Shown: piece after piece, positions 20,601-31,994 of the stretch
How the letters are laid out: every line of letters starts with the position of its first letter
How positions within the stretch are numbered: the stretch's first letter is position 1
Source of the DNA: Dichetophora obliterata
Taxonomy: Eukaryota > Arthropoda > Insecta > Diptera > Sciomyzidae
Assembly: GCA_963920525.1 (NCBI GenBank)
Contig: OY986440.1
Span: 18,628,023 to 18,692,022, forward strand
Reading direction: 5' to 3'
DNA: 64,000 bases
Notes under the pieces: model-generated
What the model was told of the DNA's origin: nothing
Seen by the model: only the letters and a program-made list of their open reading frames with translations
Database searches by the model: none
Position numbers and translations under genes: made by a program

Positions 20601-23600
20601 CAGTGTCGGGCAGCTTTGCACACCTATACTTTCTCATCTTGAGTATGTATTAATGAGCGCTTTAAAGCTCACACTGAAAACAAAGTAGTGCTAAAGCGCT
20701 TTTTGCAGAAATTTTACTAGGCATTATGGAATATTTTTTTCTCGGATTTTTATTGCGAAACTAAATTATAAAGTATGCGAAATGTCAAAACGAAACAGAC
20801 CGACAGACGGATAATGTGAGATACAGATAAGCAGACGGAAATGTAAAAAGGCCTGCTAATAGTAAAAAACAAATATGTTTTTTTTGTGTGCTTATGTTGC
20901 TTATTGTGATTTGCCAAGGCTAAATTGACAGCGTAAGATGCTTTCATTATACGTATTTGGAACTGATCGCTATATGATATGATATGTGGACATGCCGCTT
21001 TTAAATAATTTATTAGTTTCTCCATCGCATGCTCCACAATTACCTTATATTGGCCATGCAAATTATCGTAAAGCCTCGTTATGCATATATTTTTTCAATT
21101 TTACCTCTTTGTTGCCGCACCATGCCGTTATTTTCTAAAAATAAAAAATTTTTTCATACATACTTCCAAAAATTTTGCATACATACAATTTTATACAGTG
21201 TAATCATACGTTATATCTGTGTCGATGCTTAATAACAGCTTAAGTCTTATTTCAAAGTTTCCAGAAATCTTGCTTCAAAGTTTTCAATCGTCATATAAGT
21301 TATATGAAAAGTTCTTTTGTTTTTGCGTTATATCTTTGGCTAAAGTCATGCTAGAAGTTCTAGATTTTGTGTATTCATAATGATATATACGTTGAACAAA
21401 ACTATATCAATAACTCAGTTCTGTCTTAAATCGACTTAAGCTGTTATTGCTTATCGACACATGTATAATATAATATATTCAAGGAACATGCAAGCGCACA
21501 TTTTATCTGCTTGACATTCGCTTGAACACTGAAGCACAGATAATATAATAGGAAGATGTGCCACCGCCATACAAGCAAGTGGCACAGTAAAATTTGAATG
21601 TGGATTTATCATAAATCCACATAAAAGCTTTATGATAGTCAGCGAGCGAACGATTTAAAGCTTTGGAGAGCGAGAGAATAAGTAAGCTATAATGTGAGCA
21701 AATGTGAGCATAATATTGAAAAGCAATAGAAATGATATGTAAAGATTTGATGTACGAAACATCTGAATAAACGATATAGCTGCCATCAAAATGCAGCAGA
21801 ATTTCATTAGGTCTTACTTAAAAATGTAGGCAATTTTTTTACTTACTTATTTTTTCACTTTTGTGTGTTTACTTGGTTTTTTTGCCGTTTTGCCACATGA
21901 TATTTTTAGTGTTATATTATTGTAAGGGCGATTCCATTAGTTGAAGCTAAGCAGCGAATAATGTTTGAGTATTTGAGTAATGTGTAATGCTTTTGAGTAT
22001 GGAACCAAATAATAATAAATAAAAAATTAATAATGACTATAAAATTAATAATGAATAACACATGAATAGGCAATGAATAAAAAAAAAATAATGTACAAAA
22101 AATTAATTATTGAAAAAGTTTAAATGCTTTTTGAATTGCATTCTTTGTAAATAGAATTCATATGAATAAAAAATAATTAATTATTCTGAATAACGAAAAA
22201 AAAAATATTTTAATTTAATAACTAATCAATTTTTTAAAATTCAATGTGAATTAAACATTTTATTTATAAACAATTTTGAATTCATTGGATGGATTTGTAA
22301 GTCGTTATTCAGTTTTCCTTAAGATTCTGAATATATATGCAGATTTTACTGCTCTGGCTGATAGTCAATCAAAAATAGGCAATCTTAATAGCAAGCAGTG
22401 AATAAGAAAAATCTGCTTCGCACAAAATAAGGAAATAATCATGAAAATAATGCAAACAAACAAAAACATTTGTTGCTGTCAAACAGAGATCACAACTGCT
22501 TGGTTCCAACAACAAAAACAACGGAAAAAACAATTACAACATTAAATTTCACGACTCTCGCTAGCTATGAGAAACCATGCAGTGGTGACAAGAATGATAG
22601 AATACAAAGGTTGCGCCGAAAACAAGAAAATGAGTACAACAAAATTGTCGTTCTGCGCATGTACGTCATAATATCAATGCTGTTTTGGAGAGCGTTCACT
22701 TTGCATACGATGTCTACACAGAAATGAAAATTGCATACATTTTAGTTTGTATAATTTAAATAAAAGAAGTAAGAAGCAATTTATTGGAACGAGAAGAAGG
22801 TAAATTGATTAAGTACTCGTTTGCAAACATTATTTTTACTATTATTTTATTACAGCCAGTAAGCATTTTAGTAAAAAAAAAAAAAATTTGCCTGAGAAAC
22901 CAACTTCAGTGAGCATTATTTTTCGACTTGGATTTTATAAAAATGTTTATTAAGAGTTTAATTGATGTAGTTTGAACATTCCCAGATATTTCATTTCCAT
23001 TAATTTACCTGTGAATTGAAAGGACAAATAAATGATAGTGCCAAGTTTTTAAATAATGAAACAAATTTTGTTAAGTTAATATATTTTTGTATTTTTGTTT
23101 TCGTTTGTGTGCGTTTTCTCAATTTCCTGGTTTAATTTTTGTATTTATTGCAAACATCAGGTTTCTGAAAAATATTTGTTTGCTTCTTTTACCACAATTA
23201 GCAGCTGCACACTTCATTTTTTCAATTTTTGGTTAAAAACTCGCAAATATACTTCGATATATACACAATTAAATAAAACACAACCGATTGCAGTACGTTT
23301 CTCAAAGAAATAAAATATTGTGACGTAGTTAACTGAACAGCTGGTTGTCAAACTCGATTAGCAGAAGTAACGGACCTGCGCAAAGCGCAATCTCTTATTC
23401 TATCATTCTTGCAGTGGTGATCTATGCTGTGAAGCATTGTGGAGTGAAGAGTGAACGAGCATTGCAGAGAGAATGTGCATGCAAGGATTGGAAACTTTTC
23501 TCTCAGGAAAGCTTTTTCATCGCGCTCACAAAAGCTAACGTATTATACATAGTATACATGAAACAAAGATATACAGATAGCTTACTCCGCGCGCAAAAAA

Positions 23601-25247
23601 TGAAATCTCTGCGCACTACGTCACTCGAGCTTGTCAGCTGTAACACGTGGTGCATACATACAAAAGAAAATTTGAAAAAGCAAAAAGTAAACACAAGCAG
23701 CAAGCAATGCAGCACAATTGCAAGCATTTAAGAAATATTGCATTCAATTTAATCAATTTCTAATATTGTACACTTATAGTACGCGTAAATTATAATTTTC
23801 AATTAATATTTTAATATTTTATGTAATTTAAATTAGTACTAAAGTTTTAGATGCTTTTGATGAGAATAACAACGATTTTAATTCGGGCCATAAAATGAAT
23901 TTACAATTTTTCAACAAACGTGAAGAACAAGAAAATGAAAACAAAGAAGAAATCAAAGTGCTGTCAAACACATCAAGTAACGTAGCTATTTTTTATTTTG
24001 TAGGTGAACAAATGGGAGAAAACGCCCCTAAATAATAGTACTGAAAAATAAATTTGCTTAAATTTATTTATAAATACATTTATAATGTGATTTATTTCAT
24101 TTCAATAAACCAAGTTTCAATAAGAAAATGTCGATATTTCTTCATCGCTATAAATAAATTATCCCCTTTAAATATATTGTGACTACGTTTTTATTTAGCC
24201 ACTTTGACAAGCTCGAACTACGTCACAACAAAGATGGCGGACATGCGCAATACTTTATCTGTAGTTCTTTGTATCATGAGTAAAATATGTATTCATCTCA
24301 CCTACAGACCGATCAAAGCTTCAGTGTACAAGCGAATGTCAATCAGATAAAATCTGCGCTTGCGTGTTCCTTGAATATATTATATTATATCTGTGTCGAT
24401 AAGCAATAATAGCTTAAGTCGATTTCAGATAGAACTGAGTTATTGATATAGTTGTGTTCAACGTGTTTATTATTATGAACACACAAAATCTAGAACTTCT
24501 AGCATGACCTTAGCCAAAGATATGACGCAAAAACAAAAGACCCTTTCATATAACTTATATGGCGATTGAAAACTTTGAAGCAAGATTTCTGGAAACTTTG
24601 AAATAAGACTTAAGCTGTTATTGCTCATCGACACAGATATAACGTAAGATTACACTGTATAAAATTTTATGTATGCAAAATTTTTTGAAGCATGTAAGAA
24701 AATTTTTTTTATTTTTAGAAAATAACGGCATGGTGCGGCATCAAAGAGGTAAAATTTAAAAATTATGCATAACAAGGCATTGCGCTAATTTGCATGGCCA
24801 ATATAAGTTAATTGTGGGGCATGCGATGGAGAAATTAGTTAATTATTTAAAAGCGGCATGTTCACATATCATATAGTGATCAGTTCCAAGTACGTATAAT
24901 GAAAGCATCTTACGCTGTCAGTTTAGCCTTAGCAAAACACAATGAGCAACATAAGCACAATAAAAAAACGTATTTGTTTTTTACTACTAGCAGCCCTTTT
25001 TACATTTCCGTTTGCTTATCTGTATTTTACATTATCCGTCTGTCGGTCTGTTTCTTTTTGACATTCCGTCCACTACTTATTAATTTCGCTATACAAATCC
25101 GAGAAAAAAATATATATCCCATAATGCCTAGTAATATTTCTGTAAAAAGCGCTTTAGCACTACTTTGTTTTCAGTGTGAACTTTAAAGCGCTCATTAATA
25201 CATACTCATGATGAGAAAGTATAGGTGTGCAAAGCTGCCCCACACTG
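20601..25247. mobile_element. 4.6-kb hAT-like element d with ~930-bp terminal inverted repeats
   Basis: The left arm 20601-21535 and right arm 24318-25247 are inverted copies of each other over about 930 bp with scattered mismatches. They start CAGTGTCGGGCAGCTTTGCA and, in reverse complement, CAGTGTGGGGCAGCTTTGCA. Exact 8-bp target duplication CTTTATAT at 20593-20600 and 25248-25255. It landed three bases beyond the right end of element c's target duplication. No transposase is evident in the 2.8-kb centre, which itself holds a candidate insert at 23318-24228, so the element is non-autonomous. Confidence 0.9.
23318..24228. mobile_element. Candidate insert inside hAT element d
   Basis: TTGTGACGTAGTT at the left is mirrored at the right by AACTACGTCACAA. 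The TIR is only about 13 bp. The words CGAGCTTGTCA (near 23628) and TGACAAGCTCG (near 24206) are also inverted. A 128-codon frame at 23345-23731 begins inside the left end and has no recognisable domain. Confidence 0.45.
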
Positions 25248-25264
25248 CTTTATATCATCGCCGT

Positions 25265-26014
25265 CACGGTTGTCACTTGCCTGGCATCTCCCATACAACC
25301 CAGATTTGTGCTATCGAATAGCTTTGGAAAATTTTTTGGGCATTGCACAAGGGAGCGTGACACCTCCCATACAACCCAAATTTTCGATATCGAATAGCTT
25401 CTGAATTCTTTGTCGCACAGCGTCGGAACTCAGTATTCGACCTAAATGTACACATGCCATTTCATTGATTAAAAATTATGGGACCGCTTATTTGACCCAA
25501 ATTTGCGATATCGAATTAATTTGGAGTTATAGGTCGCACAGCATCGAAATTCAGTATTTCGAGAGCAGAAGGGAGCGTGGCAGCAACGCGCCGGGTTTCA
25601 GCTAGTTAATAATAAAATTTTGTAGGCAGTTGCTTCGTTTTAACAGTAATTGCGAGTACAAAAATGGGAGCCATACATTTTCGGATTTTCTGTGTTCAAA
25701 TTTTTAATCATTTTTAACAGAAATTCAACCAACTATGATTTTTATAATATAAATGAAATTATATCAATTAATTTGTTATCGTTATTTTTTCGATCAGAAA
25801 TTTAGATCAAATGAAATGAACATATTAATCCATTAGTGACAACGCATTATATATTCTACGCTATAAAAGCATTTTTCAAAAATTCCTCAAAAATCTGGAG
25901 ACACTGTAAAGCTTTTGCTTCCAAAATGTACCAACTTGGAAAATAGTGCACCAAGGTACCAAGTTCAAATAAATGTACCAATTTTGGTACAATTGTACCA
26001 AAGTAGCAATCGTG
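25265..26014. mobile_element. 750-bp hAT-like element e
   Basis: Exact 8-bp target duplication ATCGCCGT (25257-25264, 26015-26022) within family A. The ends CACGGTTG and (reverse complement) CACGATTG are similar but short. The right subterminal region is rich in GGTACC / TTGGTAC words. At 25572-25606 it contains a Helitron-like 3' end ending CGGGTTTCAGCTAGT, related to 51908-51944. Confidence 0.75.
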
Positions 26015-26386
26015 ATCGCCGTATACATGGGTATCAGTGTAGCATACATAGGAAATATCCTACGGTTTTTTTTACTTGTATTTGGTTGTTGCGGCTGTGC
26101 ACGTATTGTATATTTCCTATTCTTGCACCGTGCAACGGTCATATCCTAGACATATATAATACCCCTACTGTTTTAAGTGTGTACGGAATAATATAAAAAA
26201 TTAACTCTTTTATTATTATAATAAACTTTAATGAATTATTATAAACTTCAATATTTAAAGAATATATTTTAAATTAAATTTTTTCTTCTATGTTTCGTAT
26301 ATATTGTTATTACTGTTTCCTTTTAAAAAAATTATTTGTAAAAAACTAAAATTTTCATATTAATAACCAGTTTCGGTCGGACACTA

Positions 26387-28249
26387 GCCATAATGCATAA
26401 AAACTGTGTAAATTTTGAAAATTAATTCTAAAAATATGTCCTCACCGATTTTTGATTTTCAAAATTCAAAGTTCTTATGCCAAAAAAATTTCATTCTTGG
26501 TTCTTCCAAATTTTCAAAGTTATGACTGTTTTTATGTAAAATTTACGATTACACTGTGCGTTTTTTCCCCTGTATTTGATAACCTCATTGTTCTTTCGAA
26601 AAGTTGTTCCTATTATTCTGACCATTAATTTTTCTAAACAAAAAAAAATATGAAAAATTCGTTTGAAATCGTCTTAAAAACTTTTACAAGGCACATATCT
26701 CTGGCCTGCTTTCAACGCTTCAGTCAAAGCAATTAATGTTACTAATACGCTATGTTTAACTAATTTTTTTTATTGCAACCTGTGCTGACTTTAAGCTTGA
26801 CTTTTTGTAAGACCCACTTGGTCTATTTGTTCAGCAGAGTTGTTGGTCAATATCATATTCATATCAGCACGATTGGCGTTGGTCGATCTTTTTGTTGTCC
26901 GATTTGACAAAGAATGTCCCATATGATAAGTTCATATTTCTAAATAGTATATAGTGCTAAGTTTATATTAAAGTATTACATTTAACGCTTTTACATGAAG
27001 TTATTCGTTCTTACAAAACTGAAATGCACGAGCAATTTTTAAGACTTTGTTCAAATCTCAAATTTTTTTAAAACACTTTATTAAAACCAAAAACAACAGA
27101 AATCATAAGCGTCTGTGAAGGCGAAGTTTACTTACTTTTCACATTATACTCAGATTAAACACCTTTGTTAAAAACAAATACAAAAAAAAAACCCTTTACT
27201 AACCAACCCTCAACGTTTCTGCTTGCATCTTTCCAATATTTAATTCGTGTTATGGATCGAAAGGTGCTCAAGGTATATGATACAACAGTTTCGATAATTC
27301 TAAACTTCTACCACTTCAAAACAGACATTGAAAGCAAAAAAAATTTTTACAATTTTTTTATGTATCTGTATTGCCTAGAGTTGCGTACAAAGCTAAAAAG
27401 AAAAAAAAAATTAATTGCATAGCATTAATATTTGAAATTAACTTGATTTCGTTTAGTTAAAAGCATTTTATAATTAATATAGTTAATTTCTAGATCGGCA
27501 AACTCACATCGAACAATGCACTGAATAGCTTTGAAATATTTTGGACCTAGTTTTGCAAATATTATGAGAATTCGTTTTATTTATAAGCAAATTTGTAGTA
27601 TTAGTATTTGTTATTGTATTCGCAATGCTCGCTCTAGTGCATTGTTCTTTTGCTTAGCCGCAAACGTTTTTTTTTTAACCCAAGCATTTTTTTTTAATTA
27701 AATTTTAATGCATTAAATTGTTTTATCTTGTAAGCGAAAATATTTACCTAGAATCTTATGCAAATTTTTAAGCACGTTATGTTTGTTTTTTACTTGGTAT
27801 ATCTTTAAGAATTAGCTTTTCACAGTTATGCACCAACAAAAACAAGAACAAAAAGTTTAACAAATTTTAGCTAAACAACCGTAAATAAGAACTTATTTTA
27901 AAATATTTAATATAAAAAAAATGATTTTTTCAAATAGTTTTTTGATTTTGTTAGTTGATGATTTAGAAAAGCAAATTAATAAGTAACGAAAATTTCTTAA
28001 TTAACTACACACATACTTAGATCTAAAGAGCTGCTTTCTTAGAGAAATAATTTTAAGGAACGATTTTTTAAAAAGAATACATTTTGGAACAGTTGACTTG
28101 CTCTGAAAAGCCTTTGTACATAGGACCACACACTCTTTCCTCCTTCGCCGCTCTTCGATTAATTTTTTGTACATGAGTAAAAAAGCAATTGTTAAAAAAA
28201 TGGTTTTGACATAGTTTGTCCAAGAAATTTTAACTTCTACGCCATTTCC
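26387..28249. other. AT-rich intron sequence
   Basis: No gene, RNA or clear repeat seen. Short frames present (for example 27165-27422) are low-complexity. Confidence 0.4.
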
Positions 28250-28500
28250 AATTGTAATTATAATTCAGAAAAGATCAACTGAAATTCATAAAATCCATTT
28301 AAAAGTCGAAGTAGATCAAATGAAGTAAATTTTAATTTCAAAACAGATTAATTGAAATTTTGAAAATATCTTCTGAAATTCACAAAATATCAACTAAAAT
28401 TAAAAAAGGATCAATTAAAATTCAATTTCAGATAGTTCAATTTCAGAAAGTGCAACTGGAACTGATTTTATTTAATAATAATTAATATTCAATTTTAACT
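28250..28500 (-). repeat. Degenerate minisatellite of GATCAATTGAAATTCAGAAA-like units
   Basis: Repeated words GATCAA, TGAAATTCA, AATTCAGAAA every ~20-30 bp. The same word family appears at 31735-31870, 33660-33900 (opposite orientation) and 56735-57235. Confidence 0.6.
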
Positions 28501-28976
28501 GGTATTTTTCTGAATGTGAATTGATATTTCGTTAAGCTTCATTTCATTAAATAGATTTTTTAAATATTTTTTTATAATTCTAAAGAAAATTGTTTTTTTA
28601 TAATATAAAAATAAATACAATTTTAATAATGAATTATATAAATATAGTTTTAATAGTAAAAATATAATTTTAAATACATAGTTTTTCTAGAATTAAATTT
28701 GAGCTTGATGCCAAATAAATTCATGAAGCAACAGAATTGTAACAACAAAAAAAAAATCAAAAATTATAGACCTTTAGAATTATAAATTAATTTTTCATGG
28801 AATTTTTTAATTTCCGTTGATCATTATGAATTTTAATTAAATTTTTCCTTGACCTTGTATCATTCATTCATCTTCCAGAATTACAATTTTAGATGATGTA
28901 ATGAACTGATGCAAAGAAAATCGATAAAACCAGAGCAAGGCGAGTTTAATATCTTTTTTTCGTTTAAGAATTGTGT

Positions 28977-29150
28977 ATGTTAACATCATCAAATGTTTTT
29001 GTCAAACAGTTTGACAACGCAAGGGATCGTATTATTAAATTTGTCGTCAAATTTTATAATTATCTTACACACCGACAACGAAGCGATGACATAGTAATTG
29101 GTATTGATATTCCATTGCAAGATGCCGCAGAAGAAGTTAACAAGTTATAA
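28977..29150 (+). CDS. Unexplained 57-codon ORF
   Basis: ATG at 28977, TAA at 29148-29150. The C-terminal two thirds (from VKQFDNARDRIIKFVVKF through SDDIVIGIDIPL) has a balanced amino-acid mix unlike the poly-Lys/Asn/Phe frames nearby, and the local GC content is higher than its flanks. It lies within the 25-kb unc-13 intron, with a possible acceptor TTTAAG just upstream (28962-28967). I do not recognise a family. It could be a fragment of a mobile element or processed gene, an unannotated small exon, or chance. Confidence 0.25.
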   Translation: MLTSSNVFVKQFDNARDRIIKFVVKFYNYLTHRQRSDDIVIGIDIPLQDAAEEVNKL

Positions 29151-29424
29151 ATATGACCGATAAATTTCTCTAAAATTTAAACCAAAACTCTGACACTCGA
29201 TACTGACCCTTTGCAATTTGATCAATTGCCAATGACCTTTTTTTATGATAATATACTTTTAATTAATGTCTGATTTAAAGCTAATGTATTGCTTTTTAAC
29301 AAAAAATACATTCTATTATGTTTTTTATATTTAAGTATCTGTATAGAAAACATAAATATTTACACTAAATTTTTAAAATCAATTCCGACTAATTTTTTTA
29401 TGATTTTTAAAAAGTTAAATATAA

Positions 29425-29880
29425 ATTATGTTGACTTTAAATGATTTAAATACAAATTCTAAATGTTTGATAATTTAAATCATACTTGATTTTAAATAGA
29501 AATTCTAGTTGTTTGATAGTTTAAAATCGTTTATTGAGCTTAAGGTCAAAGTTAGAACAATTAATTGTTCTAACGAATCTTTCCAAAGAAACAACAACAA
29601 CAACAACAACAAAGTTTTTTCTTTAGCCGGGTAGAAATTTTGCAATAAGATCAGCTAGTGATTTTTTCCTTTTCATATTGAAAAAAACTTTGTTGTTGTT
29701 GTTGTTGTTGTTGTTTCTTTGGAAAGATTCGTTAGAACAATTAATTGTTCTAACTTTGACCTTAAGCTCAATAAACGATTTTAAACTATCAAACAACTGG
29801 AATTTGTATTTAAAATCAAGTATGATTTAAACTATCAAACATTTAGAATTTGTATTTAAATCATATAAAGTCAACATAAT
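29425..29880. repeat. Large palindrome, ~195-bp arms, 60-bp loop
   Basis: The left arm 29425-29620 and right arm 29681-29880 are almost exact reverse complements, including internal CAA/TTG trinucleotide runs and the smaller palindrome TTAGAACAATTAATTGTTCT. Each arm equals the body repeated at 20140-20310, 49969-50175 and 50531-50745. The loop contains GATCAGCTAGTGATTTTTTC, also present at 50501. Two head-to-head copies of one repeat. Confidence 0.9.
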
Positions 29881-31583
29881 TAATATAGAGGTCATTTAGG
29901 AAACAACTTTAGTTAAATATAAATATTACAAATTTATATTTTTTCAAACCGGACATTAATTTTTTTTTTTATAGACAATGATTCTAAAAAATTAAAATTA
30001 AATATTTAAAATTAATTTCCGTTTTTTAATTGGTATTTTCCGAATGTCAATTGCTATTTTTTTAACTTAATTTCATTAAATAGAATTTTTTTAAATATTA
30101 TTTTATAACTCTATACGAAATTATACTTTTTTACAATATAAAACTAAATATAATTTTAATATTATAAATATAATTTTTAAAATAAAATTTCAAGACAAAA
30201 TAAAAATTAAATTTTTTTTTTAATTTTACAGATTATAAAAAAATTATGATTAAAATTGAAAAAGAATTCTTTCAAAGCATTGCATACAAATTTTAATTTT
30301 TTCTGTTTAACTCTAATATAAACAACTAAATTCCAAACTCAAAACAAACTCAAATTTGAGTTTGCTCAAAACAATACATAAAAACTTTAAATCACTATAT
30401 TTAAAAAAAATAAACATATATATATATATTTATATTTTGAATTTTCCCTAAACAAGACATACTTTTTATTTTTACTGTTACTGAATTTTAAAAAATTAGA
30501 TTTAAATATAGAACTACATTTTCTCAAGACAAGAACTAAAATTTTAAATACATTGCATATAAAAATTTAACTTTCTTAATTAGCACAAAAAAGTTTCAGT
30601 TTTTTAGTCACCGAAAGTTAAAATATTAAATTTATATATTTAGATTGAGCTTTTTCAAAACAAAATGCAAAAAATTTTTTATTTTTCAATGAAATTGAAT
30701 TAAAAAAACATAAAACAAAACAGCAATTTAATATTACGTCGATGAATTTACAAAAATTAAAATTATAAACGTATTAAAAACTTGATTCAGCTGTTAGTAT
30801 TTAAACTATTTTTTTTTTTGTAAGCGTAAGATTAGTGCATTATGTAATGCTTTTTGTATAATTTTTCTCAAAGTTACTGTTTCTCTTTCATTTATTGTTG
30901 CGACAACTTAAACTAAGATCTATATTTAATACTTTATGACAGTGTCAGTGCTTAGCTACAGTTATTTAAACTATTTTAAACCATTAAACAAGGTTTTATT
31001 GGTTATTCTCTAAAATACAAGCGGTCAGTGTTTTTCTGAAAAATCCTCTCGTGTGTCTCTGAGTAAGTGATTGTTTTAGTAACTCAAAAAAAAAATCTTG
31101 TTTAAGTACCAAATTATTGGTGTCCTTTATTCCTTTATATCTTATGTATTAGCTTTAAAAATTGTTCAAGTTATTTCATATTAACGTACTTTGATAACAG
31201 TAGGACGAAAGAAATTGATTTAACCTAATCTTTGACTGGTTCTTTCTACAAAGTCATCTTCCAGCTGCTTCTTTTCAGAAAATCGTTCTCTTTATTTAGG
31301 CGTTTTTTGTTTTATTTTCATTGGTTTTTTTTTTGGCATTTTTATACAAATTCTATTTTAATTCATAGTATTTTGCTTGCAGTTGGCGATTTGAATTCTA
31401 TAACGGTTTTATTTAGTTTCTTAGTTGGCTCTTCTATATAATATTGTGTTCCTTCATAGTTTTGAATGCATTTTTGATCTTTACTGCTTGATGTATTTTT
31501 TAAATAGTCTTTACACACAAAAACGATCCATTTTAAATGTCAAGTATTATTTTGTAATTTTTTCTTATATAATTTGAAACTAG
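29881..31583. other. unc-13: AT-rich intron leading to unc-13 exon
   Basis: Very AT-rich, no gene seen. It ends in acceptor ...AAACTAG at 31583. Confidence 0.4.
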
Positions 31584-31658
31584 ACTATGGCCGCAACGAA
31601 ACGAAATGCCGGACTAACATCGGCGGTACCACGCGCTACACTCAATGATGAAGAACTG
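31584..31658 (+). CDS. unc-13: unc-13 internal exon immediately before C1
   Basis: 75 nt, 25 codons, phase 0 at both ends, encoding TMAATKRNAGLTSAV and then PRATLNDEEL. I recognise this as the segment joining the basic linker to the C1 domain in fly Unc-13; NDEEL directly precedes KMHVYKK in the next exon. The acceptor is TAG at 31581-31583 and the donor is GTAAGT at 31659. Start and end are fixed by splice sites and by reading-frame continuity with 6245-6376 and 34076-34295. The exon contains an internal ATG (codon 2), but I have no evidence that translation starts there. The hexanucleotide array begins 337 bp downstream in the next intron. Confidence 0.92.
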
Positions 31659-31734
31659 GTAAGTCTAAGAAATAAACAATTCAAAATTTAATAAAATATA
31701 AAAAAGAACAAAAATATTAAAACGACGGACTAAT

Positions 31735-31870
31735 ACCATTTTTAATAGTAATTCAAAAGAATATAGTTCGAAATTCAGAAATTTATTTGAAATTTAGAAA
31801 CAAAAAATTTAGATCAATTTCAAATCTTAAAAAATTAATTTAAATTCGGAAAAAAATTTGTGTTAAAAAA
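31735..31870 (-). repeat. Degenerate minisatellite left of the hexamer array
   Basis: GAAATTCAGAAATTTATTTG, GAAATTTAGAAA and AGATCAATTTCAAAT words; same family as 28250-28500 and 56735-57235. Confidence 0.5.
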
Positions 31871-31994
31871 TTGTAATTTGCCTTATACTTTTTTAATGAC
31901 TATTGATCATAAATCTTCTGTCGGTATGATATTTTGATCAGTACTTTTTTTATTAAAATCTCCATTTCTATAAACATAATCATAACTTACCTCA

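Larger units (their letters stand above)
18200..26166 (+). mobile_element. Family A TIR element broken by at least six later insertions
   Basis: Left terminus AGGAATATTCTCTTTGTCTA at 18200; right terminus ends TAATACCCCT at 26166. The flanking trinucleotide is ACT on both sides (18197-18199, 26167-26169). Recognisable family A pieces lie between the inserts: 18567-18590, about 18950-19007, 19443-19573, 20590-20600, 25248-25264 and 26015-26166. Read in order, they recreate the layout of the complete copies at 15222 and 44499. Confidence 0.8.
17782..26386. mobile_element. Outer hAT-like element enclosing the nested stack
   Basis: Inverted ends: left TAGTGTCCGACC at 17782, right in reverse complement TAGTGTCCGACC ending at 26386, followed on both sides by TTTCGG-like sequence. 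The flanks GTCATAAC (17774-17781) and GCCATAAT (26387-26394) agree at 6 of 8 positions, fitting an old 8-bp hAT target duplication. Everything between appears to be later insertions plus remnants of the original element (TTTCGGCC-rich sequence at 17820-17880). No transposase seen. Confidence 0.65.

Noticed and set aside
23345..23731. 128-codon frame inside hAT element d as a transposase
   Set aside because: No hAT dimerisation or catalytic motifs, begins at the inverted end of a nested insert, and is too short.
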